Assembly (NCBI GenBank): GCA_029261395.1
Contig: JAJDBJ010000071.1
Coordinates: 1-34,405, forward strand
Direction of reading: 5' to 3'
Length of the DNA stretch: 34,405 nucleotides
DNA from: Nitrospinaceae bacterium
GTDB taxonomy: Bacteria; Nitrospinota; Nitrospinia; Nitrospinales; Nitrospinaceae
Shown: positions 8,272 through 16,120 of the stretch, in pieces
Numbering within the stretch: position 1 is the first letter of the stretch
How the letters are laid out: every line of letters starts with the position of its first letter
Position numbers and translations under genes: made by a program
The notes under the pieces: model-generated
What the model saw: the letters and a program-made list of their open reading frames with translations, nothing else
What the model was told of the DNA's origin: nothing
Database searches by the model: none

Positions 8272-9738
8272 TTAAAACGTGAGGGTTGTCTGAATATATG
8301 AGTAAAGAGAGTTGCCTTCCCGTGGCGAATTGGGAGCGGTTTTCTGGAAATCGCCGTCAATCCGGTACGCGACACCTCCCTCCAACTGCACGTTAGCGAG
8401 CACCTGCCATTTAGCCCGTACAAACCATTGTTGACCCAGAAAGGAACCAGAGCCACCGGTCGGATCCTGCAGGCCTGAGTTCCCGGCCCATACGTCAGAA
8501 TTCGAAGCCAGCCAAAACGCGCGGTAATGGATGTAGGTACTGACTCGCTTATGTGGATGAATTGAAACAATGAAACCGGGGCCAGTGACGTTGGACCGGA
8601 TAAACGGCCTGTGAATACCGGTCGGGCTGAAATCGAACACCGTTGCACCGAACAGAGGATCGAACCTTCCCTGAGTTCCATCATTGGGATCGGCGTCTCC
8701 GCTGGCATAGTCGTATGCCAGAATCAGACGGGGGGACCAAGCGACAGGAAAAGTATAGCCCACCTCTACATGGTGAAAATGGGCGAAATGATCCAGATCG
8801 CGCGTGTCTGTGGCGGCAGTAGAAGCGCGTGATGTACCGAATTGAATGATCGATTCCCATTCGTAGTCGATCCGGCTTTTTTGTGGCGAGCGGTATAGCC
8901 GAAACCCCGGCGTGTAGAGCTGACGGTTTCGAGTGAGGAAATCCGGACGATCATTTTCGTGCAGTCCGTATAAATAGAACTCTGCCTGGTCCCCCGAGAG
9001 AAGATTAGGGGTGGCAATAAATACACCCCAGAAAATACGATCGAGTGTTTCCTCATCGAATGCGGCGTCGTTCTCCAAAAGCTCGGCCTGGGAGGTGGGT
9101 TGGCGGTTCACTGGCAGGGTGAAAAAGGCGCGAACCGTGTCGCCGCTTTTTGCTTTCCAGATCCAGTCCACTCCGGTAAAGGCGTTAAGCGCATTGCGAA
9201 ATCGATTGCGTGACACCAGGCGCCTCTTGCCAATGTCCATGGTCAAGCGCCCACCTCTCAGGAGACTTCGGCTGTCTTCCTGGAAAAGTCCCTTCACCAA
9301 CCACTGCAGATTGGCCTCCAGCAGTTCCGCAGCGTTGACGATTCCGTTGGTCATTGCTGTCCCCGAGTCAGCCAATTCCGCACGGGAGTCCTGAAGCTCC
9401 AGCTGGATTTTGAAATTCGGGTGGAGGCGCACCGTGGCTTGGGCCAGTGTGCGCAGGGATAAAGCCTGATCGCTTCCCGTGGTACCGGAGCGGAATTGGC
9501 TGTTCAATGTTTCGTATCGGGTTCGGTGTTGCACGGCGAGGGACAGCCAGTCCGGCAACGCCCCGCTTTGGTTGATTGTGAATCTTGGCTGGGTATCAGG
9601 TATTACCTTGTCTTTGTATACATAAGGCTGGGGAAAGGGGTCGCTGTCATCAAAATTGTAGTGTAACGCGGAGGATGGGGCAGGGATCAGGAGCAATAAA
9701 AAGGCCCACCACCAGATTTTTCTCTTGCTGCATCTCAT
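8272..9738 (-). CDS. Outer-membrane beta-barrel, alginate-export-type porin
   Basis: The 488-residue product has a signal peptide (basic start, hydrophobic stretch, SSALH cleavage-like site near 24) and a body rich in alternating aromatic/polar strands, ending in phenylalanine as outer-membrane proteins do. The LSLAVQHRTRYETLN and FKIQLELQDSRA strands and the RLTMDIGKRRLVSRNRFRN segment are characteristic of the alginate_exp (AlgE-like) family. In non-alginate producers these proteins serve as general anion or solute porins; no alginate genes are seen here. It is upstream of, and possibly co-transcribed with, a SulP carrier. Its promoter has an unusual 20-bp spacer with a dyad, suggesting MerR-type activation. 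A clear ribosome site is missing. Confidence 0.78.
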   Translation of the reverse strand: MRCSKRKIWWWAFLLLLIPAPSSALHYNFDDSDPFPQPYVYKDKVIPDTQPRFTINQSGALPDWLSLAVQHRTRYETLNSQFRSGTTGSDQALSLRTLAQATVRLHPNFKIQLELQDSRAELADSGTAMTNGIVNAAELLEANLQWLVKGLFQEDSRSLLRGGRLTMDIGKRRLVSRNRFRNALNAFTGVDWIWKAKSGDTVRAFFTLPVNRQPTSQAELLENDAAFDEETLDRIFWGVFIATPNLLSGDQAEFYLYGLHENDRPDFLTRNRQLYTPGFRLYRSPQKSRIDYEWESIIQFGTSRASTAATDTRDLDHFAHFHHVEVGYTFPVAWSPRLILAYDYASGDADPNDGTQGRFDPLFGATVFDFSPTGIHRPFIRSNVTGPGFIVSIHPHKRVSTYIHYRAFWLASNSDVWAGNSGLQDPTGGSGSFLGQQWFVRAKWQVLANVQLEGGVAYRIDGDFQKTAPNSPREGNSLYSYIQTTLTF

Positions 9739-9770
9739 CCAATAAGACCCAAAGTACGAGGATTGATAGC

Positions 9771-9802
9771 GTTATACATATCAAGATATATCGATATGTC
9801 AA
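9771..9802 (-). promoter_or_regulatory. Spacer-elongated promoter with dyad operator (MerR-like architecture)
   Basis: On the minus strand a perfect TTGACA (9802-9797) is followed by a 20-bp spacer and TATAAC (9776-9771). The spacer is filled by an inverted repeat CATATC-N10-GATATG (9798-9777). A spacer of 19-20 bp carrying a dyad is the hallmark of promoters activated by MerR-family regulators. Transcription would start near 9764, about 26 nt before the porin ATG. No MerR gene is seen in the window. Confidence 0.5.
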
Positions 9803-9864
9803 GTGCGGATATGTGGTTCTCGGCAATTCAGATATGCTCGGGAGTGAAAACTCCCAGACAAAAA

Positions 9865-9902
9865 GAAAACCCGCCCGGTCCCTGCGCGGACCGAACGGGT
9901 TT
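9865..9902 (-). terminator. Intrinsic terminator after OprO/OprP-type porin
   Basis: In the minus direction AACCCG...CGGTCC pairs with GGACCG...CGGGTT around a six-base loop, then a T-rich tail (TTTTCTTTTT) follows. It lies about 60 nt beyond the stop codon at 9958 and upstream of the next porin's promoter, so the two porins are separate transcription units. A second, weaker GTAAG...CTTAC hairpin lies between the stop and this terminator. Confidence 0.8.
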
Positions 9903-9957
9903 GGAGGAGGTAAGAAAACTTTATATTTTCCTTACCCTTGTACAATGTAAGCGACGC

Positions 9958-11331
9958 TTAAAACGAGATGTCCCACTGGAGCCTTACGCGGTTGTCGGAA
10001 TAATCCATCATGGTCGCAAAATCTTTCAGAGTCAGATAGGAATAATCCACGGTGAGTTTGTTGTTGTGGCCGGCAAGAAACCAGTTCACGCCTACCGTGT
10101 ACTCCTGTCTTCGGTTTCTATTTACGTTATCCGTTCCACCGAGTGACTCAATCACATACGCATAACGAAGGGCCAGTTCAAGGCCTTCAGGAAGCGCGGT
10201 GATTAGACCATGATTGGTATACCCGATTTGAGCATACAACCCCTGGTAATCATGCGTGAGCATGGTGGACTTGTCCTCAATTTCCATTTCATGATATTCC
10301 TGTTGAATAGCCAGTCCTTTGTACTTGAAAGCGAATTCCTGCACCCACTGGTCTCTCTTGTGTTGCGTGGATGTTGCTGCGGCCGGAGAAGTGAATCCGC
10401 TCTGGTTTCCACAACCGGAGGAACTCCATCGGGTACACCGTCCGTTGTTGGTCGAGTAGGCAAACGCCAGACTGCCAGCCGCTTCTTTATGGTAAGAAAC
10501 GTCCGACTGCCGCCATTTCAAATCGCGGCCCAGAAAGTTCCATTGTAGACGGCCCATATACAGCATGTCATTGGTCGGGTTATTCACCGAACGTCCTTCG
10601 CCGTTGAACACACCCGCGTAATACCTCAGGTCAGCCGGCGTTTTCTTGAACAGGCGGCCCTGCACCATGGCGCCCACTTGGCGGTCGATAGTGAATACGC
10701 GATTAACAATTGACCGCTCGACAAAAGTCTGGCGGCCGGAAGAATCGACCCGTTCGCGGTTGTAGTTGATTTTCCATTGTCCCACCCGAAAACCGATTTC
10801 ATCAATCGGTTGTACGGTGATTCTGTAATCGATGACTCGGGTTGAAGACGCAGAGGATGAATCGTCGAAATCCCGTGAGGGTTGCAGGTCGACTTCAAAA
10901 TAGTATTTGATCCATTTTTTATATCCGTGACCGCCGATTTTCATGCGGAGCCGCCGGGCTTCAAAGTTGCTGGCATCCTCACGGGTGGTAAAGTTGCCCA
11001 CACTTCTGGGGTCCGAGCGATTGGGATTGGTGTATCGCAATTGCGCGCGCCAAACCAGTTTGGTGGAAAATAATCCATCCGCCGTGGTTAATTGAAACCC
11101 CGGATAACTGTATTTAACTTTTAAATAATCATCTGAAGAATCTGCGGAAACCACCTTGTTCACCAGGCTTAAGCCGTTCGCGTTGAGAGCCAACCGTTCT
11201 TTTTGCAGTGTCTCTATTTTTTCTTCCAGGGCCAGTAGACGTAAGTCGGTTTCCGTAGACTTGGCCCAGGCTCCCTGGGCAGAAACCACAACCCCCATCA
11301 TTATTAAAAAGTTGAGTAACCTTTTGAACAT
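9958..11331 (-). CDS. Phosphate-selective porin O/P family outer-membrane porin
   Basis: I place the start at the ATG at 11331, directly after an AGGAGG ribosome site. An upstream in-frame ATG at 11385 has no such site. The 457-residue product has a signal peptide ending AQGAWA, then a coiled-coil segment (LLALEEKIETLQKERLAL), then a 16-strand-type barrel ending in WDISF. The RRLRMKIGGHGYKKWIKYYFEVDL and VGQWKINYNRERV segments are typical of the OprO/OprP family, whose members take phosphate, polyphosphate or other anions. N-terminal coiled coils trimerise these porins. An insert with three Cys residues (CTRWSSSGCGNQ, one Cys just before) may form an extracellular loop. Specificity cannot be read from sequence. 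Confidence 0.85.
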   Translation of the reverse strand: MFKRLLNFLIMMGVVVSAQGAWAKSTETDLRLLALEEKIETLQKERLALNANGLSLVNKVVSADSSDDYLKVKYSYPGFQLTTADGLFSTKLVWRAQLRYTNPNRSDPRSVGNFTTREDASNFEARRLRMKIGGHGYKKWIKYYFEVDLQPSRDFDDSSSASSTRVIDYRITVQPIDEIGFRVGQWKINYNRERVDSSGRQTFVERSIVNRVFTIDRQVGAMVQGRLFKKTPADLRYYAGVFNGEGRSVNNPTNDMLYMGRLQWNFLGRDLKWRQSDVSYHKEAAGSLAFAYSTNNGRCTRWSSSGCGNQSGFTSPAAATSTQHKRDQWVQEFAFKYKGLAIQQEYHEMEIEDKSTMLTHDYQGLYAQIGYTNHGLITALPEGLELALRYAYVIESLGGTDNVNRNRRQEYTVGVNWFLAGHNNKLTVDYSYLTLKDFATMMDYSDNRVRLQWDISF

Positions 11332-11379
11332 TTTTCCTCCTTTTGGGTATTGATTGGCTTGGTACATAAAAACCTTAAA

Positions 11380-11477
11380 ATTCATAAATGAATATTGATC
11401 TCATTCTGTTGACTGAAGAATAGGGTCAATCTGTTAGAGTTCGGTGAGGGAAGAATTAAAATTCATTGAGAATTCAT
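11380..11477. promoter_or_regulatory. Repeated ATTCAT motifs in divergent control region
   Basis: A perfect 14-nt palindrome ATTCAT-AA-ATGAAT occupies 11380-11393. The same half-site recurs twice as direct repeats at 11461-11466 and 11472-11477. These lie between the divergent OprO/P-type porin and pentapeptide gene. Repeated half-sites in a divergent region suggest a shared operator, though AT-rich chance matches cannot be excluded. Confidence 0.3.
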
Positions 11478-11504
11478 AGGGTTGGGCATTCGATCAAGAA
11501 ACCA

Positions 11505-11533
11505 TTGACAAATTCCCCAGGTATTGGAACAAT
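11505..11533 (+). promoter_or_regulatory. Predicted promoter of small pentapeptide gene
   Basis: A perfect TTGACA (11505-11510) is followed by a 17-bp spacer and AACAAT (11528-11533; four of six consensus). Transcription would start about 45 nt before the start codon at 11586. Confidence 0.4.
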
Positions 11534-11585
11534 TCTCCGAAACAAGATGTGGTAGCCTCGCAGTCATCCAATGAAAGGGAAATCC

Positions 11586-11990
11586 ATGCTGGAAGAATGG
11601 GCCGAAATTCTAAAAAAAGTGGAGGCCAAAAAAGACGATCTGGAAGGCGCCGACCTCAGTTATCACAAGCTGATGAAGGGGCAATTACAAGGAGCCAACC
11701 TGAGTGGGGCCGATCTGAGTTATGCCTATCTTATGCAGGCCGACCTGACCGGGGCCGACCTCAGTGAAGTGGATTTCAACAGCGCCGTGCTCAGCGAAGC
11801 CAACCTCAATGGCGCCAATCTGGAAGACGCCGATTTCACCGATGCCTATCTGTGTGGCGTCGACCTGAGTCAGGTCCTCAATCTCACCTGCGACCAGCTC
11901 GAGCTGGCCAACCTCGACCGGGACACCCGCCTCCCCGATTATATACAAATCACCTGGGTATCTGATACCACGTTCGAATGTAAGGAATAA
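11586..11990 (+). CDS. Small pentapeptide-repeat protein
   Basis: The 134-residue product has a short helical head followed by tandem A(D/N)LxX pentapeptides (GADLS, GANLS, QADLT, EANLN, EDADFT types) from about residue 15 to 100, and then a non-repeat tail. Pentapeptide repeats fold as a right-handed quadrilateral beta-helix; some members mimic DNA and protect gyrase, but most have unknown roles. I use the ATG at 11586 because an AAAGGGA ribosome site precedes it by a suitable distance; an in-frame ATG at 11571 lacks one. There is no signal peptide, so it is probably cytoplasmic. An intrinsic terminator follows. Confidence 0.85.
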   Translation: MLEEWAEILKKVEAKKDDLEGADLSYHKLMKGQLQGANLSGADLSYAYLMQADLTGADLSEVDFNSAVLSEANLNGANLEDADFTDAYLCGVDLSQVLNLTCDQLELANLDRDTRLPDYIQITWVSDTTFECKE

Positions 11991-12046
11991 AATCCCCCTA
12001 AAAAGGTCTTAGTAACTGAGTCAAAATTTTCAGACCGAGCCTATCC

Positions 12047-12078
12047 ATCAAGGTTTTCTTTAAAGCCTTGATTTTTTT
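12047..12078 (+). terminator. Intrinsic terminator after small pentapeptide gene / leader hairpin of next gene
   Basis: ATCAAGG (12047-12053) pairs perfectly with CCTTGAT (12066-12072), followed by a run of seven T. It ends 23 nt before the next start codon at 12101, so it either ends the pentapeptide transcript or controls entry into the barrel gene. Confidence 0.8.
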
Positions 12079-12100
12079 ACTATTAGATCGGAGGGGGAGA

Positions 12101-13009
12101 ATGAAAAAATCGGTTGTTGGAATTTTTGCTTGTTTGCTTGCGGTAATCGGATTAGCGGTGGCTCCGGCTTATGCCATCGATTGGGATTTCAAAGGGTCCC
12201 TGGGGGAGGGAGAACATAAGCATTACGTTCCACCCGTATCCAACCCGGTGCTGAACGAAACCCCGTTCATCACTACTGAAGTCCGTCCCATGTATCTTTA
12301 CAACGATCTCCCGGACAATGTGCCGCTTGCGGGTGTTCAGGGTGGAAACATTAACATGTGGGCGGTTCAACTACGGGTCGCCTTGACCGACCGCCTGGGG
12401 TTCATCGCCAATAAAGATGGGTATGCGGATGTCGATTTGAATGTTCCCGGACTGGATGACGACGGTTTCGCCAACCTGGGTTTCGGATTTAAGTACGCTC
12501 TTATTTCCGATCCCCAACAGCAAACCATTGTCACCGCCGGGTTGACGTATGAAGCACCGACCGGTCGTCTTAAGGCCGGGCCTTTCTGGTGGCAGGGCAA
12601 CGGCGACGGGTTCCTAAACCCATTTCTTACCGCCGCAAAAAGTGTCGATAAATTAGGTTTGCAAGGCATGGTTGGCGCTAAGTTTGCCCTGGATGGAGAC
12701 GCCAACACTTCATGGTTCAATTATTCCCTGCATATGGATTACGAAATTCTCCCCGATTTTTTCCCGCTGGTGGAACTCAACGGTTTTGTTCCCATCAATG
12801 ATGCCAGTGAAACCGCTTTCCCTTTTGAAGGACTGGATCTGGTCAGCATCGGAGGCTCTGAGCCGAGCTCCGTGGTTACCTTCGCCGCTGGCGGTCGTTA
12901 CAAGATCATGGATCACGTGATGGCGGGAATCGCCTACGAAGTTCCTTTGACCGATGACGAAGATATTCTGGATTGGCGTCTCACCGCCGACCTAGTGATT
13001 TATTACTGA
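12101..13009 (+). CDS. Outer-membrane beta-barrel protein
   Basis: The 302-residue product starts at an ATG preceded by GGAGGGGG, with a clear signal peptide (KK, then hydrophobic stretch, cleavage near AYA). The mature part has alternating strand patterns typical of small outer-membrane barrels of the phenol-degradation MetA-like/transporter family (for example the WAVQLRVALTDRLGFIA and FGFKYALI strands) and ends in an aromatic residue (VIYY). A role in solute passage is likely but unproven. A terminator hairpin lies just upstream with no room for a promoter between it and the start, so the gene's promoter must lie further upstream or the gene is read through. A strong terminator follows. 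Confidence 0.72.
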   Translation: MKKSVVGIFACLLAVIGLAVAPAYAIDWDFKGSLGEGEHKHYVPPVSNPVLNETPFITTEVRPMYLYNDLPDNVPLAGVQGGNINMWAVQLRVALTDRLGFIANKDGYADVDLNVPGLDDDGFANLGFGFKYALISDPQQQTIVTAGLTYEAPTGRLKAGPFWWQGNGDGFLNPFLTAAKSVDKLGLQGMVGAKFALDGDANTSWFNYSLHMDYEILPDFFPLVELNGFVPINDASETAFPFEGLDLVSIGGSEPSSVVTFAAGGRYKIMDHVMAGIAYEVPLTDDEDILDWRLTADLVIYY

Positions 13010-13031
13010 TCTAAAACTGAAAGTATTGTCA

Positions 13032-13062
13032 CGGCTCACCTTCGGGTGGGCCGTTTTTTTTT
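13032..13062 (+). terminator. Intrinsic terminator after outer-membrane barrel gene
   Basis: CGGCTCACC and GGTGGGCCG pair around a stable TTCG tetraloop (one G-T wobble), followed by nine T. It begins 22 nt after the stop codon. Confidence 0.92.
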
Positions 13063-13154
13063 GCCTTTCCGTTTTCGGTAAAGGTCGTCTTGAGATGAAT
13101 TGGGAGGGAGCTTATGGTAAGTTGAAATCCTAGTTTTTAACCGGAGCGCATCAG

Positions 13155-13661
13155 ATGAGTGAAAAACGACGGGCAGTGGTTCTGGTCGGTCATGGCGGCC
13201 TGCCGAAGGATTGTCCCCGGGAAATCATCCAGCAATTCAAGCAACTGGAACGGGAACGCAAAACTTCCGGCCAACCGGCGACCGCACAGGAGCAGGATCT
13301 CGAGAAGAGTATTCGCGAATGGCCCCGCACGCCGGAGAATGATCCTTATAAAGCCGGGATGGAACAACTGGCGCAACGCCTGGAGCCGTTATTGGAAGAG
13401 GCGCCTCTGGTGCTGGCCTACAACGAATTTTGCGCGCCGACGGTGGAAGATGCAGTCGCGGGGCTGGCGGCACGAGGTGTCACTCACATCACCGTGGTAC
13501 CGACCATGCTCACCCCTGGCGGGTCTCATTCCGAAATCGAAATCCCGGAAATCCTCGACGACCTGCGCATTCGCCATCCCGCTTTGGAAATCCGTTACGC
13601 CTGGCCGACCGATCTCGACCTCCTGGCCGGTATGCTCGCCGATCACCTTAAAAAATTTTGA
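13155..13661 (+). CDS. CbiX/SirB-family sirohydrochlorin chelatase-like protein
   Basis: The 168-residue product has the class II chelatase fold signature. It begins with a beta strand and VGHGG (His at about 13) and later has the VVPTMLTPGGSHSEIEIP segment (His at about 126), the usual pair of metal-binding histidines. CbiX/SirB enzymes insert cobalt or iron into sirohydrochlorin for cobalamin or siroheme synthesis. The protein is slightly longer than SirB because of an extra charged helix region at about 30-65. No cobalamin or siroheme genes flank it, so substrate and metal are unknown. A GGAG ribosome site lies about 9 nt before the ATG. Confidence 0.75.
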   Translation: MSEKRRAVVLVGHGGLPKDCPREIIQQFKQLERERKTSGQPATAQEQDLEKSIREWPRTPENDPYKAGMEQLAQRLEPLLEEAPLVLAYNEFCAPTVEDAVAGLAARGVTHITVVPTMLTPGGSHSEIEIPEILDDLRIRHPALEIRYAWPTDLDLLAGMLADHLKKF

Positions 13662-13694
13662 ATGGGGTCCCCGCTGTTGTGGCGGGTTGCTCTG

Positions 13695-13925
13695 TTAGAG
13701 CCAGTCGTCCAGATCGAACTGGGCGATGCATTCGGGACTGCGCATGTCCATATATAGATCCGCCTGATCGAAGCGGGGGTTGTATTCCTTCCACCGCTCG
13801 CAGGTAAGGTCCGCCTCCTCGATTTTCTTTTGGACTTCTTCCACTTCCTCGGGTCCACCGTATTCCAGCACCACGTGAAACCCGGTAGCCGCTTTAAAAC
13901 TCAGTATATAACGCTCGTCGCTCAT
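13695..13925 (-). CDS. Small conserved-looking hypothetical protein
   Basis: This 76-residue acidic protein has no signal peptide, membrane helix or motif I recognise. It reads as a mixed alpha/beta fold with a glutamate-rich helix (PEEVEEVQKKIEEADL) in the middle. It is convergent with the CbiX-like gene, leaving about 33 bp between stops. A good ribosome site (GAGAGGAAAG) before the ATG and a continuous, codon-like composition support it as a real gene. No function is assigned. Confidence 0.6.
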   Translation of the reverse strand: MSDERYILSFKAATGFHVVLEYGGPEEVEEVQKKIEEADLTCERWKEYNPRFDQADLYMDMRSPECIAQFDLDDWL

Positions 13926-13956
13926 GAAGATTCTTTCCTCTCGATGGGTATTTTCT

Positions 13957-13973
13957 CCCCCTTGAAAAGGGGG
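13957..13973. repeat. Short GC palindrome, possible dispersed repeat
   Basis: CCCCCTT and AAGGGGG pair around a three-base loop, and CCGGGTGG follows. Palindromes of this form occur as dispersed intergenic repeats in several proteobacterial and Nitrospinota-like genomes. Only one copy is seen here. The rest of the gap 13926-14155 shows nothing else except an AAGGAG at 14103-14108 that is too far from the next start. Confidence 0.35.
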
Positions 13974-14155
13974 CCGGGTGGTTAAATCCGCAGATGTTCA
14001 ACATCTCATACCCCGACCGACCGTTCAACCGGAAACCGCAAAAGGTTCAAAAAAAAGGATTTAGGGTCTTATCATTCCCGGTGTTTCCTTTACACTAATA
14101 AGAAGGAGAATCAACGTCGGGCAGTCCCAATCACATCTTTCTACCGTGAGCATTT

Positions 14156-16105
14156 GTGGGTGAACAACAGGTTATCGATCAGAAAAAATCGGCCATCGAG
14201 CTCTGGAAACGGGATATCCCCGGCGAGTTGACCTCCGTCGATTTGTCGCCGGAACACCATTGGGTGGCGCTTGGCTTCGAGAACGGGAATGTGCACTTTT
14301 TAGATGCCGGGGGCAAACTGGTGTGGGAGGCGGATGTCGGTCAGCCGGTGAAGAAAGTAAAAATTCTGGCCCGCAAAAAAAAGGTCGCAATCCTGAACGA
14401 GTACAGCCAATTGTTTCTGGTCGATTTTACCGGCAAGCTGGCGTTGAAAAAAGGTTTCAGGCAATTCTGGTCCGGGTTGGACAGCAAATCCGGAGATGTC
14501 CTGTTGTCGGGATGGAAGAGCAAACCGCGCCGCGTTGACGTGAAGGGCAGGATGGTGCGGGAATACGCCGTCCCTCAACCGTGGATACGGGTGATACCCG
14601 TTCCCAAAAAGGAGCAGTTCTGGGTGGTGCACAACCAGGTCTGTCTGGGGTTGTATCAATCCAACGGGACAAACCTGTGGCTGGTCAACAATCCTTCGCC
14701 CCTGGAATTGTCCCGCGAAATATCTTCCGAGTTTGCCATCAGTGATACGGGGGATGTGTTCGCGATATCCTGTTTTCATAAAGGAGTCTATATCTACAAC
14801 GGGATCAACCAAACACTGAGCCAGATTGATCTGGACCGGTCAGTGGCTCATGTCGATGTCAGCGGCAACGGTAAGTTCATACTGTTGGCGGATCAATTGG
14901 GAAAAATTATGATGGCATCCAAAAGCGCCGCCGTAGTGTGGGAAAAAGAATTGTTGTCTGCGGTAACCCATTGCCGGATCGACCGTCGGGGAACACGGGT
15001 CGTCGTGGCGGAGAGGAACGGGACGCTGACCTGTTTCAAGTTTTTGGAGGAAGGGGAGCAACGCTCAAACTTTTTGGAGTTGACTCAGTTCCATGATCTT
15101 GGCGATCACAAGGAAATCTGGAGCCAGCCGGTTCATAAGGTCAGTCACTCGCCCGGACAGTTGAAAATTTCAGGGGATGGACGTTACATTCTCCTGGCTG
15201 ACGGCAAGGAATTTCAGCTTTACGACTCCACGGGAAGCCTGGTGTGGATCAAGCATTTCATGACAAGTCTTCCCAATGCTCGGATTTCCAAAAACGGCAA
15301 GAGGATTCTGCTGTTCAGTAATACCGAGCTGTTTCTACTGGATACCCAAACCCTGAAGGAAAAGCATTTGACCTTTTACAACGCCGAGTTGAGTGAAGTA
15401 GCGCTGGCGCCCTCGGGAACCGCCGTTATGGCGTTTGACAAATTCAAGACGCTGACCTGCTACTCCGGGCAAGGCAAAAAAGTCTGGAGTCGCAATCTCA
15501 AAGAAAAGATTTATAACCTTCGCGTCCACAACCTCGCGCGCCGGGCGGTGTTTCAAGCGTCACCGAAAATTTTGTTCGTGCTGGACCTGAAGAGTTTCAA
15601 GCTCAAGCGCACGGTATTGGGCGGACCCGTCACCGCCCTCGAACTCACTCAGGATGGAATTTTTACCGGCGGGAAAATGGGACGCTGTTACGGTCTCGAT
15701 TTGAACGGCAAAGAACAATGGCAACATAAAATGAAGGGGCCGATCGAAGAGATCATCACTTTGAAGAAAAAGGTGATCTTCCGAAACAAACAAGGCGACG
15801 TGTTGTTATGCAGTCATGACGGATGCAAACTGGGAGAGTCTGCCGCGCACAACTCGCATTCCCTGTTCGGTCAATATAAGAAAGATGTGCTTGAGTTGGT
15901 GCCGAGCGGCGACATGCTGTCCTGCTACAAGGTGCCGACCGGGGATCTGGCGTGGCGGTTCCCGTTGGTCGGGGGCATCCAGTCGGTCGCGGTGAGTGAA
16001 ACCGCTAACCGCATGGCGGTTCTGGATTCACAGAGCCTGCATTATCATCAATTGATTCACGAACCGCACGCGGTGGAGGATCGGTCATCATTTCTCGAAC
16101 TTTAA
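14156..16105 (+). CDS. Cytoplasmic beta-propeller protein (PQQ/WD-like repeats)
   Basis: The 649-residue product is built almost wholly of beta-propeller blades of about 40-45 residues. These repeat a pattern of strand, S.DG/GNGKFILLA-type turn, and a closing strand ending in Trp (for example GKLVWEADVG, AAVVWEKELL, GSLVWIKHF, GKKVWSRNLK, KEQWQHKMKG, GDLAWRFPLV). The count suggests about twelve to fourteen blades, that is two propellers. There is no signal peptide, unlike periplasmic PQQ-like BamB proteins, so it should be cytoplasmic, probably a protein-binding scaffold. The assigned start is GTG at 14156; an in-frame stop lies just upstream at 14147, so it cannot start earlier, but no good ribosome site is seen. 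The AAA+ gene follows after only a few bases, so the two are almost certainly one operon and probably act together. Confidence 0.75.
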   Translation: MGEQQVIDQKKSAIELWKRDIPGELTSVDLSPEHHWVALGFENGNVHFLDAGGKLVWEADVGQPVKKVKILARKKKVAILNEYSQLFLVDFTGKLALKKGFRQFWSGLDSKSGDVLLSGWKSKPRRVDVKGRMVREYAVPQPWIRVIPVPKKEQFWVVHNQVCLGLYQSNGTNLWLVNNPSPLELSREISSEFAISDTGDVFAISCFHKGVYIYNGINQTLSQIDLDRSVAHVDVSGNGKFILLADQLGKIMMASKSAAVVWEKELLSAVTHCRIDRRGTRVVVAERNGTLTCFKFLEEGEQRSNFLELTQFHDLGDHKEIWSQPVHKVSHSPGQLKISGDGRYILLADGKEFQLYDSTGSLVWIKHFMTSLPNARISKNGKRILLFSNTELFLLDTQTLKEKHLTFYNAELSEVALAPSGTAVMAFDKFKTLTCYSGQGKKVWSRNLKEKIYNLRVHNLARRAVFQASPKILFVLDLKSFKLKRTVLGGPVTALELTQDGIFTGGKMGRCYGLDLNGKEQWQHKMKGPIEEIITLKKKVIFRNKQGDVLLCSHDGCKLGESAAHNSHSLFGQYKKDVLELVPSGDMLSCYKVPTGDLAWRFPLVGGIQSVAVSETANRMAVLDSQSLHYHQLIHEPHAVEDRSSFLEL

Positions 16106-16120
16106 GGGATGGAACAACCC

